14,877 bases of DNA from Planctomycetaceae bacterium (GCA_031282385.1 JAITDV010000612.1:1-14877); one strand, 5' to 3'; positions 7,537 to 14,696 are shown, counted from the stretch's first letter. Translations and numbers: made by a program. The notes: generated from the letters alone by a model not told the origin.

Positions 7537-7857
7537 TTCAGTGGAATGTTCTTTGTGTTGCTTTGTTTTTTAACTAAGGCTGAAAGTCTTGAATCAATAG
7601 CGTAGGGCAACACCCTACGAAAGAATACACTACACTCAAGCCCTAAAAGGGCGACATCAAAACTCAATTTAACATGCCAAAAAACACAATGCATTGCATC
7701 TCCCATTTAATGATGACGCCATTCCAGGGCTAATTTTGTTTTTATCTTTTTCGTAGGGCGATGCTCTACGCTAATGATATTGGGCTTTCTGCCCATTGCC
7801 TCGAATTTAGCTCAAAACAATTTTAAGCATTGCACAACAAAAAAACATTCCACTGAA
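7537..7857. mobile_element. 321-bp MITE-like element with TTCAGTGGAATGTT inverted ends
   Basis: The ends TTCAGTGGAATGTT (7537-7550) and AACATTCCACTGAA (7844-7857) are exact inverted repeats, and similarity extends about 10 bp further inward (a CTTTGTGTTG-like run). Inside are several short hairpins: CGTAGGG/CCCTACG (7601-7619), AGCCCT-AAA-AGGGC (about 7640-7652), CGTAGGGCGATGCTCTACG (7752-7770) and TGGGC-TTTCT-GCCCA (7781-7795). No plausible transposase or protein is inside, so it would be non-autonomous. Repeats with the CGTAGGGC...GCCCTACG and GGGCTTT..GCCC pattern are, from memory, common in planctomycete-like genomes. The 64-codon frame inside is not convincing. Confidence 0.75.
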
Positions 7858-7914
7858 TAAATATAAAAAAACAAAATTCAATTGATGAATACAATTATCT
7901 ATTTTTTAACTATT

Positions 7915-7999
7915 CGCACTTTAAATTTTCTGTACCTTTGCCTACGTAACTATCGGAAAGCAGGCGACGGTAAATGAAAATTAAAGTGTGAACTGTTTA
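7915..7999 (-). repeat. Rearranged copy of the ACTGTTC element with two left ends
   Basis: Both flanks are left-type ends: CGCACTTTAAATTTTC at 7915-7930 and AAAATTAAAGTGTGAAC with CTGTTTA at 7977-7999. The core contains a degraded stem-loop (GCCTACGTAACTATCGG, then AAAGCAGGC). The usual right end and the TTTTACGCTC spacer are missing. It therefore looks like an inverted-duplication derivative, complementary to the two-right-end copy at 1266-1314. It sits just beyond the csrA terminator. Confidence 0.7.
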
Positions 8000-8041
8000 A
8001 AAATAAAGAAGCCGCCGCAACATTAAATCATTTGCGGCGGC
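7999..8041 (-). terminator. Rho-independent terminator of csrA
   Basis: On the minus strand a perfect 10-bp GC-rich stem (GCCGCCGCAA, 8041-8032, pairing with TTGCGGCGGC, 8020-8011) closes a roughly 11-base loop and is followed by TTCTTTATTTTT (8010-7999). It starts about 35 bp after the csrA stop. This is the clearest intrinsic terminator in the window. Confidence 0.85.
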
Positions 8042-8075
8042 TGGTTTTATTCTTGGGTTATTGTAGTGCGCGGTT

Positions 8076-8273
8076 TTATTGAGTACGGACAGTAGCATTT
8101 TCACGTATATTCGAATTTCTTATTGCGTCGTATATCTCCTTACGATGAACCGGTACGTCCTTTGGAGCGTCAATTCCCAAACGAACTTTATCACCACGTA
8201 CATCCACTACTACGACGGTTATATTATCGTTGATAACAACACTCTCATTTCTTTTTCGAGACAGAACTAACAT
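8076..8273 (-). CDS. csrA: Carbon storage regulator CsrA (RsmA), RNA-binding translational regulator
   Basis: A 65-residue protein of normal CsrA length. The homodimer binds GGA-containing hairpins in mRNA leaders, usually blocking ribosome access; it controls carbon storage, motility and surface life in many bacteria. The sequence shows the canonical first strand MLVLSRKRNESVVI (L4 and R6 conserved), GDKVRLGIDAPKDV in the middle, and VHRKEIYDAI with the RNA-contacting R44. The start ATG 8273 is preceded by AGGAAGGA. In many bacteria csrA sits beside flagellar genes and fliW; neither is visible here. A strong terminator follows and the gene appears monocistronic. The ribosome site itself carries two GGA triplets, so autoregulation is plausible but unproven. 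Confidence 0.97.
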   Translation of the reverse strand: MLVLSRKRNESVVINDNITVVVVDVRGDKVRLGIDAPKDVPVHRKEIYDAIRNSNIRENATVRTQ

Positions 8274-8280
8274 AGCTCAT

Positions 8281-8288
8281 TCCTTCCT
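8281..8288 (-). promoter_or_regulatory. csrA ribosome binding site with overlapping GGA motifs
   Basis: On the minus strand AGGAAGGA lies 7 bases before the csrA ATG. Most genes in this window lack a clear Shine-Dalgarno, so this one is strong by local standards. It provides two GGA triplets (TCAGGAAGGA), the core of CsrA sites, and a further TCAGG lies about 25-30 bases upstream. The sequence is observed; autorepression is inferred. Confidence 0.6.
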
Positions 8289-8414
8289 GATGGCAATGAT
8301 TACGTTGCAAAATAAACCTGACATCCAAACTAGATCACAACGTAAAACGTTCTTCAAGCAAAAAACCGTAGGACGCACCAGCGCGATCCTTGATTACCGG
8401 CTTTGCTTATTTAT

Positions 8415-8443
8415 ATCATGGACTCTGATTATGTTTTCGTCAA
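8415..8443 (-). promoter_or_regulatory. Candidate sigma-70 promoter for csrA
   Basis: On the minus strand TTGACG (8443-8438) and CATGAT (8420-8415) are separated by exactly 17 bases, matching the -35/-10 consensus at 5/6 and 4/6. This would give a csrA leader of about 130-140 nt. In AT-rich DNA such matches arise by chance, so this is only a candidate. Confidence 0.3.
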
Positions 8444-9003
8444 ATATTTGCAACAAAAAATTAAAAAAATTTCTCAATGCAGTACCGATTATAACGATTA
8501 TGCCGAACATTCGGCGCAAACTTATTTTTCACCGAATAATCCATTGGTGTTGTGTCTGCATTTTTACATCACAAAAATAAAAGTCAATTTTAATATTTGG
8601 ACAAAAAACAAAATGTACCGAAATTTTTTCTGAAAAATACTACGAATAATTGAAACATTTGTGTCAGCAATTTTATATTAACTTATCAAATAAATTATTT
8701 CTAAATTGTGTTTGTATTGTTTTAGCTGATATTAAAAAAATAAGCATGTTGCTACTGACTATCAAAGTAAAAATGTATATGTTTTGATGCAATGTGTAAT
8801 GTTGCAGAACTGGTTTGAATTTTGAATTTGTTGTTATTGCATTTGTTTATTTGTTTGCATAGAATTGTGAGCATGTTTTTGTTAGTTTATTTGACGTGGA
8901 CAGCTTGCGTATCCTTTTTTAGGCAATATTTAATTGGATAATTTTGTAAAATTCATTTTGTCTGTGAAATTTTTTTACATCAACAATTCACTAGATACAA
9001 CGA
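8444..9003. other. Gene-free AT-rich spacer between divergent csrA and the symporter
   Basis: About 560 bp with no convincing coding region. The short open frames (8230-8580 and 8403-8633 on +) lack ribosome sites and have compositions typical of noise. From 8640 to 8980 the plus strand is notably T- and G-rich (many TTTG, TTTTA and TTGT runs). No tRNA-like clover-leaf, riboswitch or tight hairpin was recognised. It must hold the promoters of both divergent genes. Confidence 0.5.
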
Positions 9004-9127
9004 AAATTAAAGTGTGAATATTTTAAACTGTTCACACCTTAAATTTCGTTTATATTCGCCTGCTTACCTATCGGAAAGCAGGCTTTTACGCTTTTGAGTT
9101 GCGCAATATTATGTAGTGCGAACAGTA
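9004..9127 (+). repeat. Full ACTGTTC element preceded by an inverted left end
   Basis: The main element (9024-9127, 104 bp) runs from TAAACTGTTCACACCTTAAA, through the perfect 8-bp stem GCCTGCTT (9058-9065) and AAGCAGGC (9076-9083) with a 10-base loop, then TTTTACGCTTTTGAGTTGCG, to the right end GTGCGAACAGTA. An inverted left end (AAATTAAAGTGTGAA, 9005-9019) lies head-to-head upstream. The open frame of the symporter runs back into this element from 9190 to 9094, which argues against a start there. Confidence 0.88.
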
Positions 9128-9175
9128 TACATTTCTTGAACCGAAAACATGTACAAAAACAGAATCAAAAAAATG

Positions 9176-9182
9176 AAAGGAG
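9176..9182 (+). promoter_or_regulatory. Ribosome binding site that fixes the symporter start
   Basis: AAAGGAG lies 7 bases before ATG 9190. It is among the best Shine-Dalgarno sequences in the window and decides between ATG 9190 and the upstream in-frame ATG at 9094, which lies inside a repeat. Confidence 0.8.
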
Positions 9183-9189
9183 ATTTAAA

Positions 9190-11151
9190 ATGTTAAATTT
9201 AGATTTGTGTTTATTTAGTCAAGCTGTTGGCTTAGGTATCTATGATTGGGGAACGTTGGCTGCGTATTTTTTGGTTTTACTTGGAGTTGCGTGGTGGGTA
9301 ATGCGTCAGCGTACAAACACGTCGCAAGATTATTTTCTTGCGGGTAGGAAAGCGGGTTGGTTGCTTATCGGAGCATCTTTATTTGCTTCTAATATAGGCT
9401 CGGAGCATCTTGTTGGTCTTGCGGGTACGGGGGCGAGCGACGGAATGGCAATGGCGCATTATGAACTTCATGCGTGGTGTTTGCTTACTCTTGGTTGGAT
9501 TATGGTGCCGTTTTATGAGCGCAGCGGAATTTACACGGTGCCTGAATTTCTTGAAAAACGTTATTCATCTGTGGCGCGTTGGTTTTTATCAATTGTAAGT
9601 TTGATTGCGTATATAATGACAAAAATTTCAATTTCACTTTTTGCAGGCGGAGTAGTATTTGGCGCAATTTTTCCTATTGACTTGATTCCGGGCGTCAGTA
9701 ATTTTTGGGTCGGTGCTGTTGGCATGGTTTTGATTACGGGAATTTACACGGTTATCGGCGGACTTCGTGCGGTGCTTTACACGGAATTAATTCAAACAGC
9801 AGTGCTTTTAATTGGAGCGGCAGCGGTATTTTTTATTGGATTACATCAAATCGGCGGTTGGAGTGAACTCAAAAAAACAGTACACGGAACAGATAAAATT
9901 ATTGCATACAAGGTTACTGATCCGGAAACCGGTAAACAACTTATCGATCCAAACGGTAAACCGATATTTGTTAAACGTCCTAAACTTATCGGCAAAGGCA
10001 CTGTTAAAAATTTGGAATCAATTGATTATCCTTTTTTGAAACAAGACGAAGTTAAGTCGCTTGATCTTGAAGATAGATTTAGCAATTATTGGAAAAATAA
10101 TTCGGATAAATTTAGTGAATATGATGTCAAAACCAAGTTGCCCGCAAATGTAAAAATCCAAAAGACAGATCATTTTAATTTATGGAAACCGAATAGTGAT
10201 CCTTTATTTCCCTGGTTTGGTCTTCTTTTTGGTGCGCCGATAGTTGGTCTTTGGTATTGGTGTTCTGATCAATATATTGTTCAACGTACTCTTGCTGCTC
10301 GCAACCAACGTGAAGCACGTCGGGGAACAATTTTCGGTGCATATTTAAAACTTGCGCCGGTATTTTTATTTATAGTTCCGGGTATGATTGCGTATGGTTT
10401 AGCAGTCAAGGGACAAATTGGTGCGGAGGTTTTGTACAATCCAAATGAAGCATTCCCGGTTTTGGTCAAGGAGGTTTTACCGATTGGTTTGAAGGGGCTT
10501 GTTATTGGTGCGTTGATGGCTGCGTTGATGAGTTCGTTAGCGTCTGTTTTTAATTCTTGTTCGACGTTGTTCACTATGGATATTTATACCAAAATCCGTC
10601 CGAATGCGTCTGAATTACATCTTGTCTGGGTTGGTCGTATTGCAACAGTGGTGATGGTTCTTTTGAGTTTGGTTTGGATTCCGGTGATAAATATTATGCC
10701 GTCCCTTTATGCCTATTTGCAAAGTGTTCAATCTTATGTCGCGCCTCCAATCGCATCGGTATTTTTCTTGGGTGTGTTTATCAAGCGGGTGAATGTGTAT
10801 GGATGTATGACGGGATTGATTGGCGGTTTTATATTAGGAATGTCGCGTCTGGGGTTGGAGATTGCACATGCAATGTACAATTTTGAATCAGGAACGATTT
10901 TACATTATTTTGCAACAACAAGTTTCACGTTTATTGCAATTTATTTGACGTTGGCTTGTGTGCTTTTGATTGTCGGCGTAAGTTTGATAACGCCGAAACC
11001 GGACTACGAAAAACTCATCGGACTAACCTACGCAACTGCAAACGAAGCTCAAAAACGCGAAACGCGTGAAAGTTGGAATCGGTTAGATGTAGTATTGACA
11101 ATTGGTTTGTTCTCCTGCATTTTGGCAATTTACATCTATTTCACAGGGTGA
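9190..11151 (+). CDS. SSS-family sodium/solute (sodium/glucose-type) symporter
   Basis: A 653-residue polytopic inner-membrane protein that would use the sodium gradient to import a solute, probably a sugar or related compound. The N-terminal half shows YFLAGRKAGWLLIGASLFAS, GSEHLVGLAGTGASDGMAM, a PEFLEKRYSS helix and the family signature around GIYTVIGGLRAVLYTELIQT. The second half has FGAPIVGLWYWCSDQYIVQR and ALMAALMSSLASVFNSCSTLF. About 13-14 hydrophobic segments are evident, as in vSGLT. A hydrophilic loop of roughly 110 residues (about 225-338, with YKVTDPETGKQLIDPNGKP and ending near HFNLWKPNSDPLFPW) interrupts the membrane core and is longer than in vSGLT. ATG 9190 is chosen for its AAAGGAG site. 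It is a single gene with no catabolic neighbours, so the substrate is inferred only from SGLT-like motifs. Confidence 0.92.
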   Translation: MLNLDLCLFSQAVGLGIYDWGTLAAYFLVLLGVAWWVMRQRTNTSQDYFLAGRKAGWLLIGASLFASNIGSEHLVGLAGTGASDGMAMAHYELHAWCLLTLGWIMVPFYERSGIYTVPEFLEKRYSSVARWFLSIVSLIAYIMTKISISLFAGGVVFGAIFPIDLIPGVSNFWVGAVGMVLITGIYTVIGGLRAVLYTELIQTAVLLIGAAAVFFIGLHQIGGWSELKKTVHGTDKIIAYKVTDPETGKQLIDPNGKPIFVKRPKLIGKGTVKNLESIDYPFLKQDEVKSLDLEDRFSNYWKNNSDKFSEYDVKTKLPANVKIQKTDHFNLWKPNSDPLFPWFGLLFGAPIVGLWYWCSDQYIVQRTLAARNQREARRGTIFGAYLKLAPVFLFIVPGMIAYGLAVKGQIGAEVLYNPNEAFPVLVKEVLPIGLKGLVIGALMAALMSSLASVFNSCSTLFTMDIYTKIRPNASELHLVWVGRIATVVMVLLSLVWIPVINIMPSLYAYLQSVQSYVAPPIASVFFLGVFIKRVNVYGCMTGLIGGFILGMSRLGLEIAHAMYNFESGTILHYFATTSFTFIAIYLTLACVLLIVGVSLITPKPDYEKLIGLTYATANEAQKRETRESWNRLDVVLTIGLFSCILAIYIYFTG

Positions 11152-11714
11152 AAATTAAATTAATTAGGAATTAATAATTACGAAATTTTGTGACTATTCA
11201 GTCGTATTTTTAAGCGGTTACTGCGCTACGCTGCGTTGTTACCTGCTATAAGTTTTTTTCGCGTAGAGCTGCCGACTGAATAGTTACGGCAAATTCCACT
11301 GAATAATTACAAAATTTTGAAAAAAATTTAAAAATTATAATTGCATCAACTTCATTTTTTGTAACGATATTATATTTTTTATTTATTAAAAATTTTTTTG
11401 AAAAAATTAGGTACAAGGAAATTTTTCCCCCAAAGGTACCTGACAATACTTGTGTCTTGAATTATTATTACCGCTAATAAATTATTTTCTATATTCTCAG
11501 CATAAATGGAGACAAGTTGCTCTTGTTGCAAATTAGCTGTTAAGCTGTATTTTTCGTAACGATAAGTTTTCTTTGTCGGTAAACAGTTTTTTGTTTAGCT
11601 TGAGTGTTTTTGAAATGTGGGTTTTTAATACCGATACGTTTTCGATATTGCCCGTCAATTTTGTTCCGCTAAAGGAAAGTTTTAAACTCTAGGTTAAAAA
11701 CAAGGAGTAAAATT
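11152..11714. other. AT-rich gap between symporter and pentapeptide pseudogene
   Basis: About 560 bp. After the symporter stop there is a weak AT-only inverted repeat (ATTAATT-AGG-AATTAAT, 11159-11175), unlikely to terminate well. The inverted repeat at 11191-11308 is listed separately. The remainder is AT-rich, with a TAAACAGTTTTTTGTTTA-like stretch near 11580. A 66-codon minus frame (11246-11446) is not credible. The promoter of the gene at 11715 should lie near the right end. Confidence 0.45.
11191..11308. repeat. Small inverted-repeat element (TGACTATTCAGTCG)
   Basis: TGACTATTCAGTCG (11191-11204) and CGACTGAATAGTTA (11273-11286) are 14-bp arms with one mismatch enclosing 68 bp. The interior is GC-richer, with GCGCTACGCTGCG. 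Immediately after, ATTCCACTGAATAATT (11293-11308) matches the right end of the 321-bp element at 7537-7857. The TATTCAG(C/T)CG motif also occurs near 2360 and 14766. This looks like nested or decayed MITE debris. Confidence 0.5.
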
Positions 11715-12444
11715 ATGTTAAAAAATTTTCAAATTGTAACGGGTATGTTCCGTTTTTTATGTCTAATGACATTATTTTTGTTGTTATTTAGTCTTGTTTC
11801 GGACGTAAATAGCTATCAATTGTTTGCTGATACTGATTCTGAACACGCTAATCAGTTTGCTAAGACAGGCACAGAAGATTTCCGTGCTTTTGAAATGAGT
11901 AAAAAAGAATACGAAAAAGAATCATTATATGAAGAAAAAGGAAAAGATGAAAATTTTGTCATTAATGTCAATAAAAAGTATTCAGGATTTTTTTATAATT
12001 CCGGCGGTGATCTTAGCAATATTGAAACCATACAAAAAGGAAGTTTCGACGGTTCAACATTTGATTGTGTGGTTTTTGACGATATTAATTTCTATGAATG
12101 TACGTTTAGAAATGTTGACTTTCGTGGAGTACGAGGATTAGATATTGGATTTTCCCCTAATAGTCGTTATCGTGATGATGCAACATGAACTCTTGGACAA
12201 ATACTTCATGGACAAACAGATTATAATTTACAGAAAGAGTCCTTATTACGAAGCTACCAAAGAAATCTTAGACGAAAGAAGAAAGTTACAGCAAGAATCA
12301 CCTCTAATCACAATCGAACAGGTCAAGTCAACATGGAACTATAAAACGGGTCACATGGATGGAATAAAATTACCATGAGAAGTTCAGAAAGCACTCGACG
12401 CAGAAAAACAACAAGTAAAAAATAACGTTACAAAAAATCAATAA
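11715..12444 (+). pseudogene. Disrupted secreted pentapeptide-repeat protein gene
   Basis: The first frame (11715-12188, 157 residues) begins after AAGGAG (11702-11707). It has a signal-peptide-like start (basic residues, then FLCLMTLFLLLFSLVSD, about 14-30) and a charged linker. Six pentapeptide repeats follow with phenylalanine at the central position (residues 111-140: FDGST, FDCVV, FDDIN, FYECT, FRNVD, FRGVR). It stops at TGA 12186. Coding resemblance resumes in another frame: ERRKLQQESPLITIEQ, then VKSTWNYKTGHMDGIKLP, a TGA at 12376, then EVQKALDAEKQQVKNNV up to TAA 12444. I recall STWNYK..RM.GI.LP..(I/V/L)QKALDAE as a typical end of planctomycete pentapeptide proteins. The gene therefore seems broken by at least one frameshift (about 12140-12290) and one in-frame stop. 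Sequencing error is the alternative. Function unknown; it was probably an exported binding or scaffold protein. Confidence 0.72.
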
Positions 12445-12455
12445 CCATAATCGAC

Positions 12456-12495
12456 AATTCAAGTGTAAACAAATTTAATCGTTCACACTTGAATT
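12456..12495. repeat. Palindrome of two ACTGTTC-family left ends, possible terminator
   Basis: Two 15-bp arms, AATTCAAGTGTAAAC (12456-12470) and GTTCACACTTGAATT (12481-12495), pair with one mismatch around a 10-base loop. Each arm resembles the left end of the repeat family (GTTCACACYTTAAATTT). It lies 11 bp past the pseudogene's final stop and 19 bp beyond the mutL stop, between convergent genes. It could act as a shared transcription end, though only a short T run (AATTTTAC) follows on the plus strand. Confidence 0.65.
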
Positions 12496-12514
12496 TTACT
12501 TCCCTCTTCCTCTT

Positions 12515-14581
12515 TTATCTTCTGAATCTTTTATCTAGTTCTACGCAGGTGAAAGTTAAGGAAGAGGGACGACCGTGTGGACAATGATGTGAATTGATTT
12601 CTGATTCAGCTTGTGCGATTAATTTTGAAATTGCGTCTGCTCGCATTTTTTCTCCGGCTTTAATTGCAGCCTTGCACGCCATACTATGTAACATCTCCTC
12701 CAACAACGCAATCGGTTCGGGTTTCAAACCGCGATTTAACAACGGCTCAAGAAGCGACAACAAAATTTCATTTGCCGGCATTGCAGACAGAATTGTCGGC
12801 AATGATGAAATGATTACCGTATCTCCGCCAAAAGGTTCAACTTGCAAACCCAAATTTTTCAGTAATCCCAAATTGTCCATCACCACCGAATACTCCGTCG
12901 GACTAAGATCAACCGGAACAGGAACCAACAAACGTTGTGCTTCCAACTTGCCGCCTTCGACAATTCCGCCCATTAATTCCTTGAGTTTTTCATACAGAAT
13001 CCGCTCATGTAACGCATGTTGGTCAATAATTGCAATTCCCTCCGCTGTCTCCAATACAAGATACCTGTTGTGCATCTGAACAACCACACGACCTGTCGGC
13101 GAATACGCCACCCGCTCGTTCACAGGACTAAAATGTGTTACATAATCACCAGATGAATCCGCATTATTCGTAACAAAATTATGCCCCGAACTAACAGTGC
13201 TATTGTTATTGTTGTTATTATTGATGAAGTTGTTATTTGAATTATGCTTTGTTTCATTTAGATTATCGTAACGAAAATTAGATGAATCATCTTTTGAATA
13301 ATCCGGCAAATGCCTAGCGAATTCTGTTTTATGGTTACTTGAATTATTAACGGCGAAATTATTATTGTCCAAATCAATCTTGTGTGAATTTGCAGCCGTA
13401 ATATTATTTGTCGAAACCGGAAATTCCATATTGGCAACATTGTACCGATGAGTTTCCGTTATATTTCGAGCAAGTGCATTTTGCGGATCATCAATTGTAA
13501 TATCATTTGGTTCATTAACAAAATTATTCTGTTTTGCGATTTCAGGTTTCATTGTGTCAAGATCAACCTGTTCACTAAGATCAGTCTTCATAAATTTTTC
13601 ACGAACCGCACTAAGCAAACCCGAATAAACGCGATTTGAATCTAAGAATCGGACTTCCAATTTTGTCGGATGAACGTTTACATCAAACAGATCTGGCGGC
13701 ATTATAATATTCAAAAACGCAATCGGAAAACGATTCGACACCAACAAACCACGATACGATTCCGCCAACGCATGTTGCAATGCCCGATCACGAATAAAAC
13801 GACCATTGAGAAATAAATACTGCAATTTGCTGTTTAATCTACAGTTAGCCGGCAACGAAACATAACCTTCTATCCGCACATTGCCCGTTGATTGCCCCTC
13901 AATATAAACCAATCCTTTACCAATATCTTCTCCAAAAAGCAATTTTATTCTTGTCAGAACATTTGGGTCAGCCGGCAATTCATGTACAATTTTATCGTTG
14001 TGTTTCAGTGTGAAATGAATGTTCGGATGCGGAATCGCAATACGAACAAAAACATCAATTATGTGTCCGAATTCTGTAGATGTAGATTTCATATATTTTC
14101 GCCGCACTGGTGTATTGAAAAACAAATTTCTAACATCAATTTGCGTTCCTATCGGCATTCCGCAAGGCGTCGGCGCAGAACGATCATTACCATTACAAGT
14201 TATCATCGCGCCGCCGTTTTGATCTACAGCACGGCTTTTCAGAGTAAGTTGGCTTATTTCAGCAATCGACGCCAGCGCTTCTCCGCGAAAACCAAAAGTT
14301 CTTATCCTGAACAAATCATCTGTATCGTTTATCTTGCTTGTCGAGTGTGGTTTGACTGCGAGCAATAGTTGATCTTCCGCCATGCCGACTCCATCATCAA
14401 CTACTCTCATCAAACTCATGCCTGCTTGCTCAACAATAACATCAATACGTTTTGCTTCAGCATCAATTGAATTTTCCATAAGTTCTTTGATCACGCTTGC
14501 AGGACGTTCTATCACTTCACCTGCCGCAATCTTATTAATCATACTTTGCGAAAGTGAACGAATAATACGTGTACTTGTCAT
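12515..14581 (-). CDS. mutL: DNA mismatch repair protein MutL, endonuclease type
   Basis: A 688-residue GHKL ATPase that couples mismatch recognition by MutS to strand removal. The N-terminal ATPase shows NKIAAGEVIERPASVIKELM with E36/N37, DDGVGM (62-67), HSTSKI, FRGEALASIA (98-107) and LFFNTPVRRKYMKS. The C-terminal dimerisation domain keeps the full metal-dependent nicking motif DQHALHERILYE (D520QHA-x2-E526-x4-E531), plus ACKAAIKAG (C636) and CPHGRP (C667). This is thus the endonuclease-type MutL of bacteria without MutH, unlike the E. coli protein. The two halves are joined by a linker of about 140 residues very rich in Asn and Ser, including a run of seven or more Asn near nt 13200-13220. 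The frame is open to 14650, but the 23 extra residues do not resemble MutL, so ATG 14581 is preferred. No mutS lies in the window. Confidence 0.95.
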   Translation of the reverse strand: MTSTRIIRSLSQSMINKIAAGEVIERPASVIKELMENSIDAEAKRIDVIVEQAGMSLMRVVDDGVGMAEDQLLLAVKPHSTSKINDTDDLFRIRTFGFRGEALASIAEISQLTLKSRAVDQNGGAMITCNGNDRSAPTPCGMPIGTQIDVRNLFFNTPVRRKYMKSTSTEFGHIIDVFVRIAIPHPNIHFTLKHNDKIVHELPADPNVLTRIKLLFGEDIGKGLVYIEGQSTGNVRIEGYVSLPANCRLNSKLQYLFLNGRFIRDRALQHALAESYRGLLVSNRFPIAFLNIIMPPDLFDVNVHPTKLEVRFLDSNRVYSGLLSAVREKFMKTDLSEQVDLDTMKPEIAKQNNFVNEPNDITIDDPQNALARNITETHRYNVANMEFPVSTNNITAANSHKIDLDNNNFAVNNSSNHKTEFARHLPDYSKDDSSNFRYDNLNETKHNSNNNFINNNNNNNSTVSSGHNFVTNNADSSGDYVTHFSPVNERVAYSPTGRVVVQMHNRYLVLETAEGIAIIDQHALHERILYEKLKELMGGIVEGGKLEAQRLLVPVPVDLSPTEYSVVMDNLGLLKNLGLQVEPFGGDTVIISSLPTILSAMPANEILLSLLEPLLNRGLKPEPIALLEEMLHSMACKAAIKAGEKMRADAISKLIAQAESEINSHHCPHGRPSSLTFTCVELDKRFRR

Positions 14582-14696
14582 AATAAATTTTAAGATAAAA
14601 ATTTTTGGATAGTATAATCTTGGAGCGGCGCCCCAAAATAGACCGAACATATTTTAATGAATTTCTAATGAGCATCTCTAAAAATTATCTATTATT

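Noticed and set aside
7512..7706. 64-codon minus frame inside the 321-bp element
   Set aside because: It is translated from repeat hairpins and one inverted end, has no ribosome site, and resembles no transposase.
8230..8580. 116-codon plus-strand frame overlapping the csrA start
   Set aside because: It overlaps csrA and its ribosome site in antisense, has no Shine-Dalgarno and a noise-like composition, and resembles no family.
9094..9189. Upstream extension of the symporter to ATG 9094
   Set aside because: The extra 32 residues are encoded partly inside a repeat element and are not hydrophobic. A strong AAAGGAG precedes ATG 9190.
12376..12378. TGA as selenocysteine or recoded sense codon
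   Set aside because: TGA terminates other genes in the window, no SECIS-like structure was seen, and the same gene is also frameshifted, so decay is simpler.
12594..13079. 161-codon plus-strand frame inside mutL
   Set aside because: It is antisense to the conserved MutL C-terminal domain, which carries the DQHAx2Ex4E, ACK and CPH motifs, so it is a shadow.
14582..14650. 23-residue N-terminal extension of MutL
   Set aside because: MutL proteins begin a few residues before the IRSLSQSMINKIAAGE motif. The extension has no resemblance to the family and no ribosome site.
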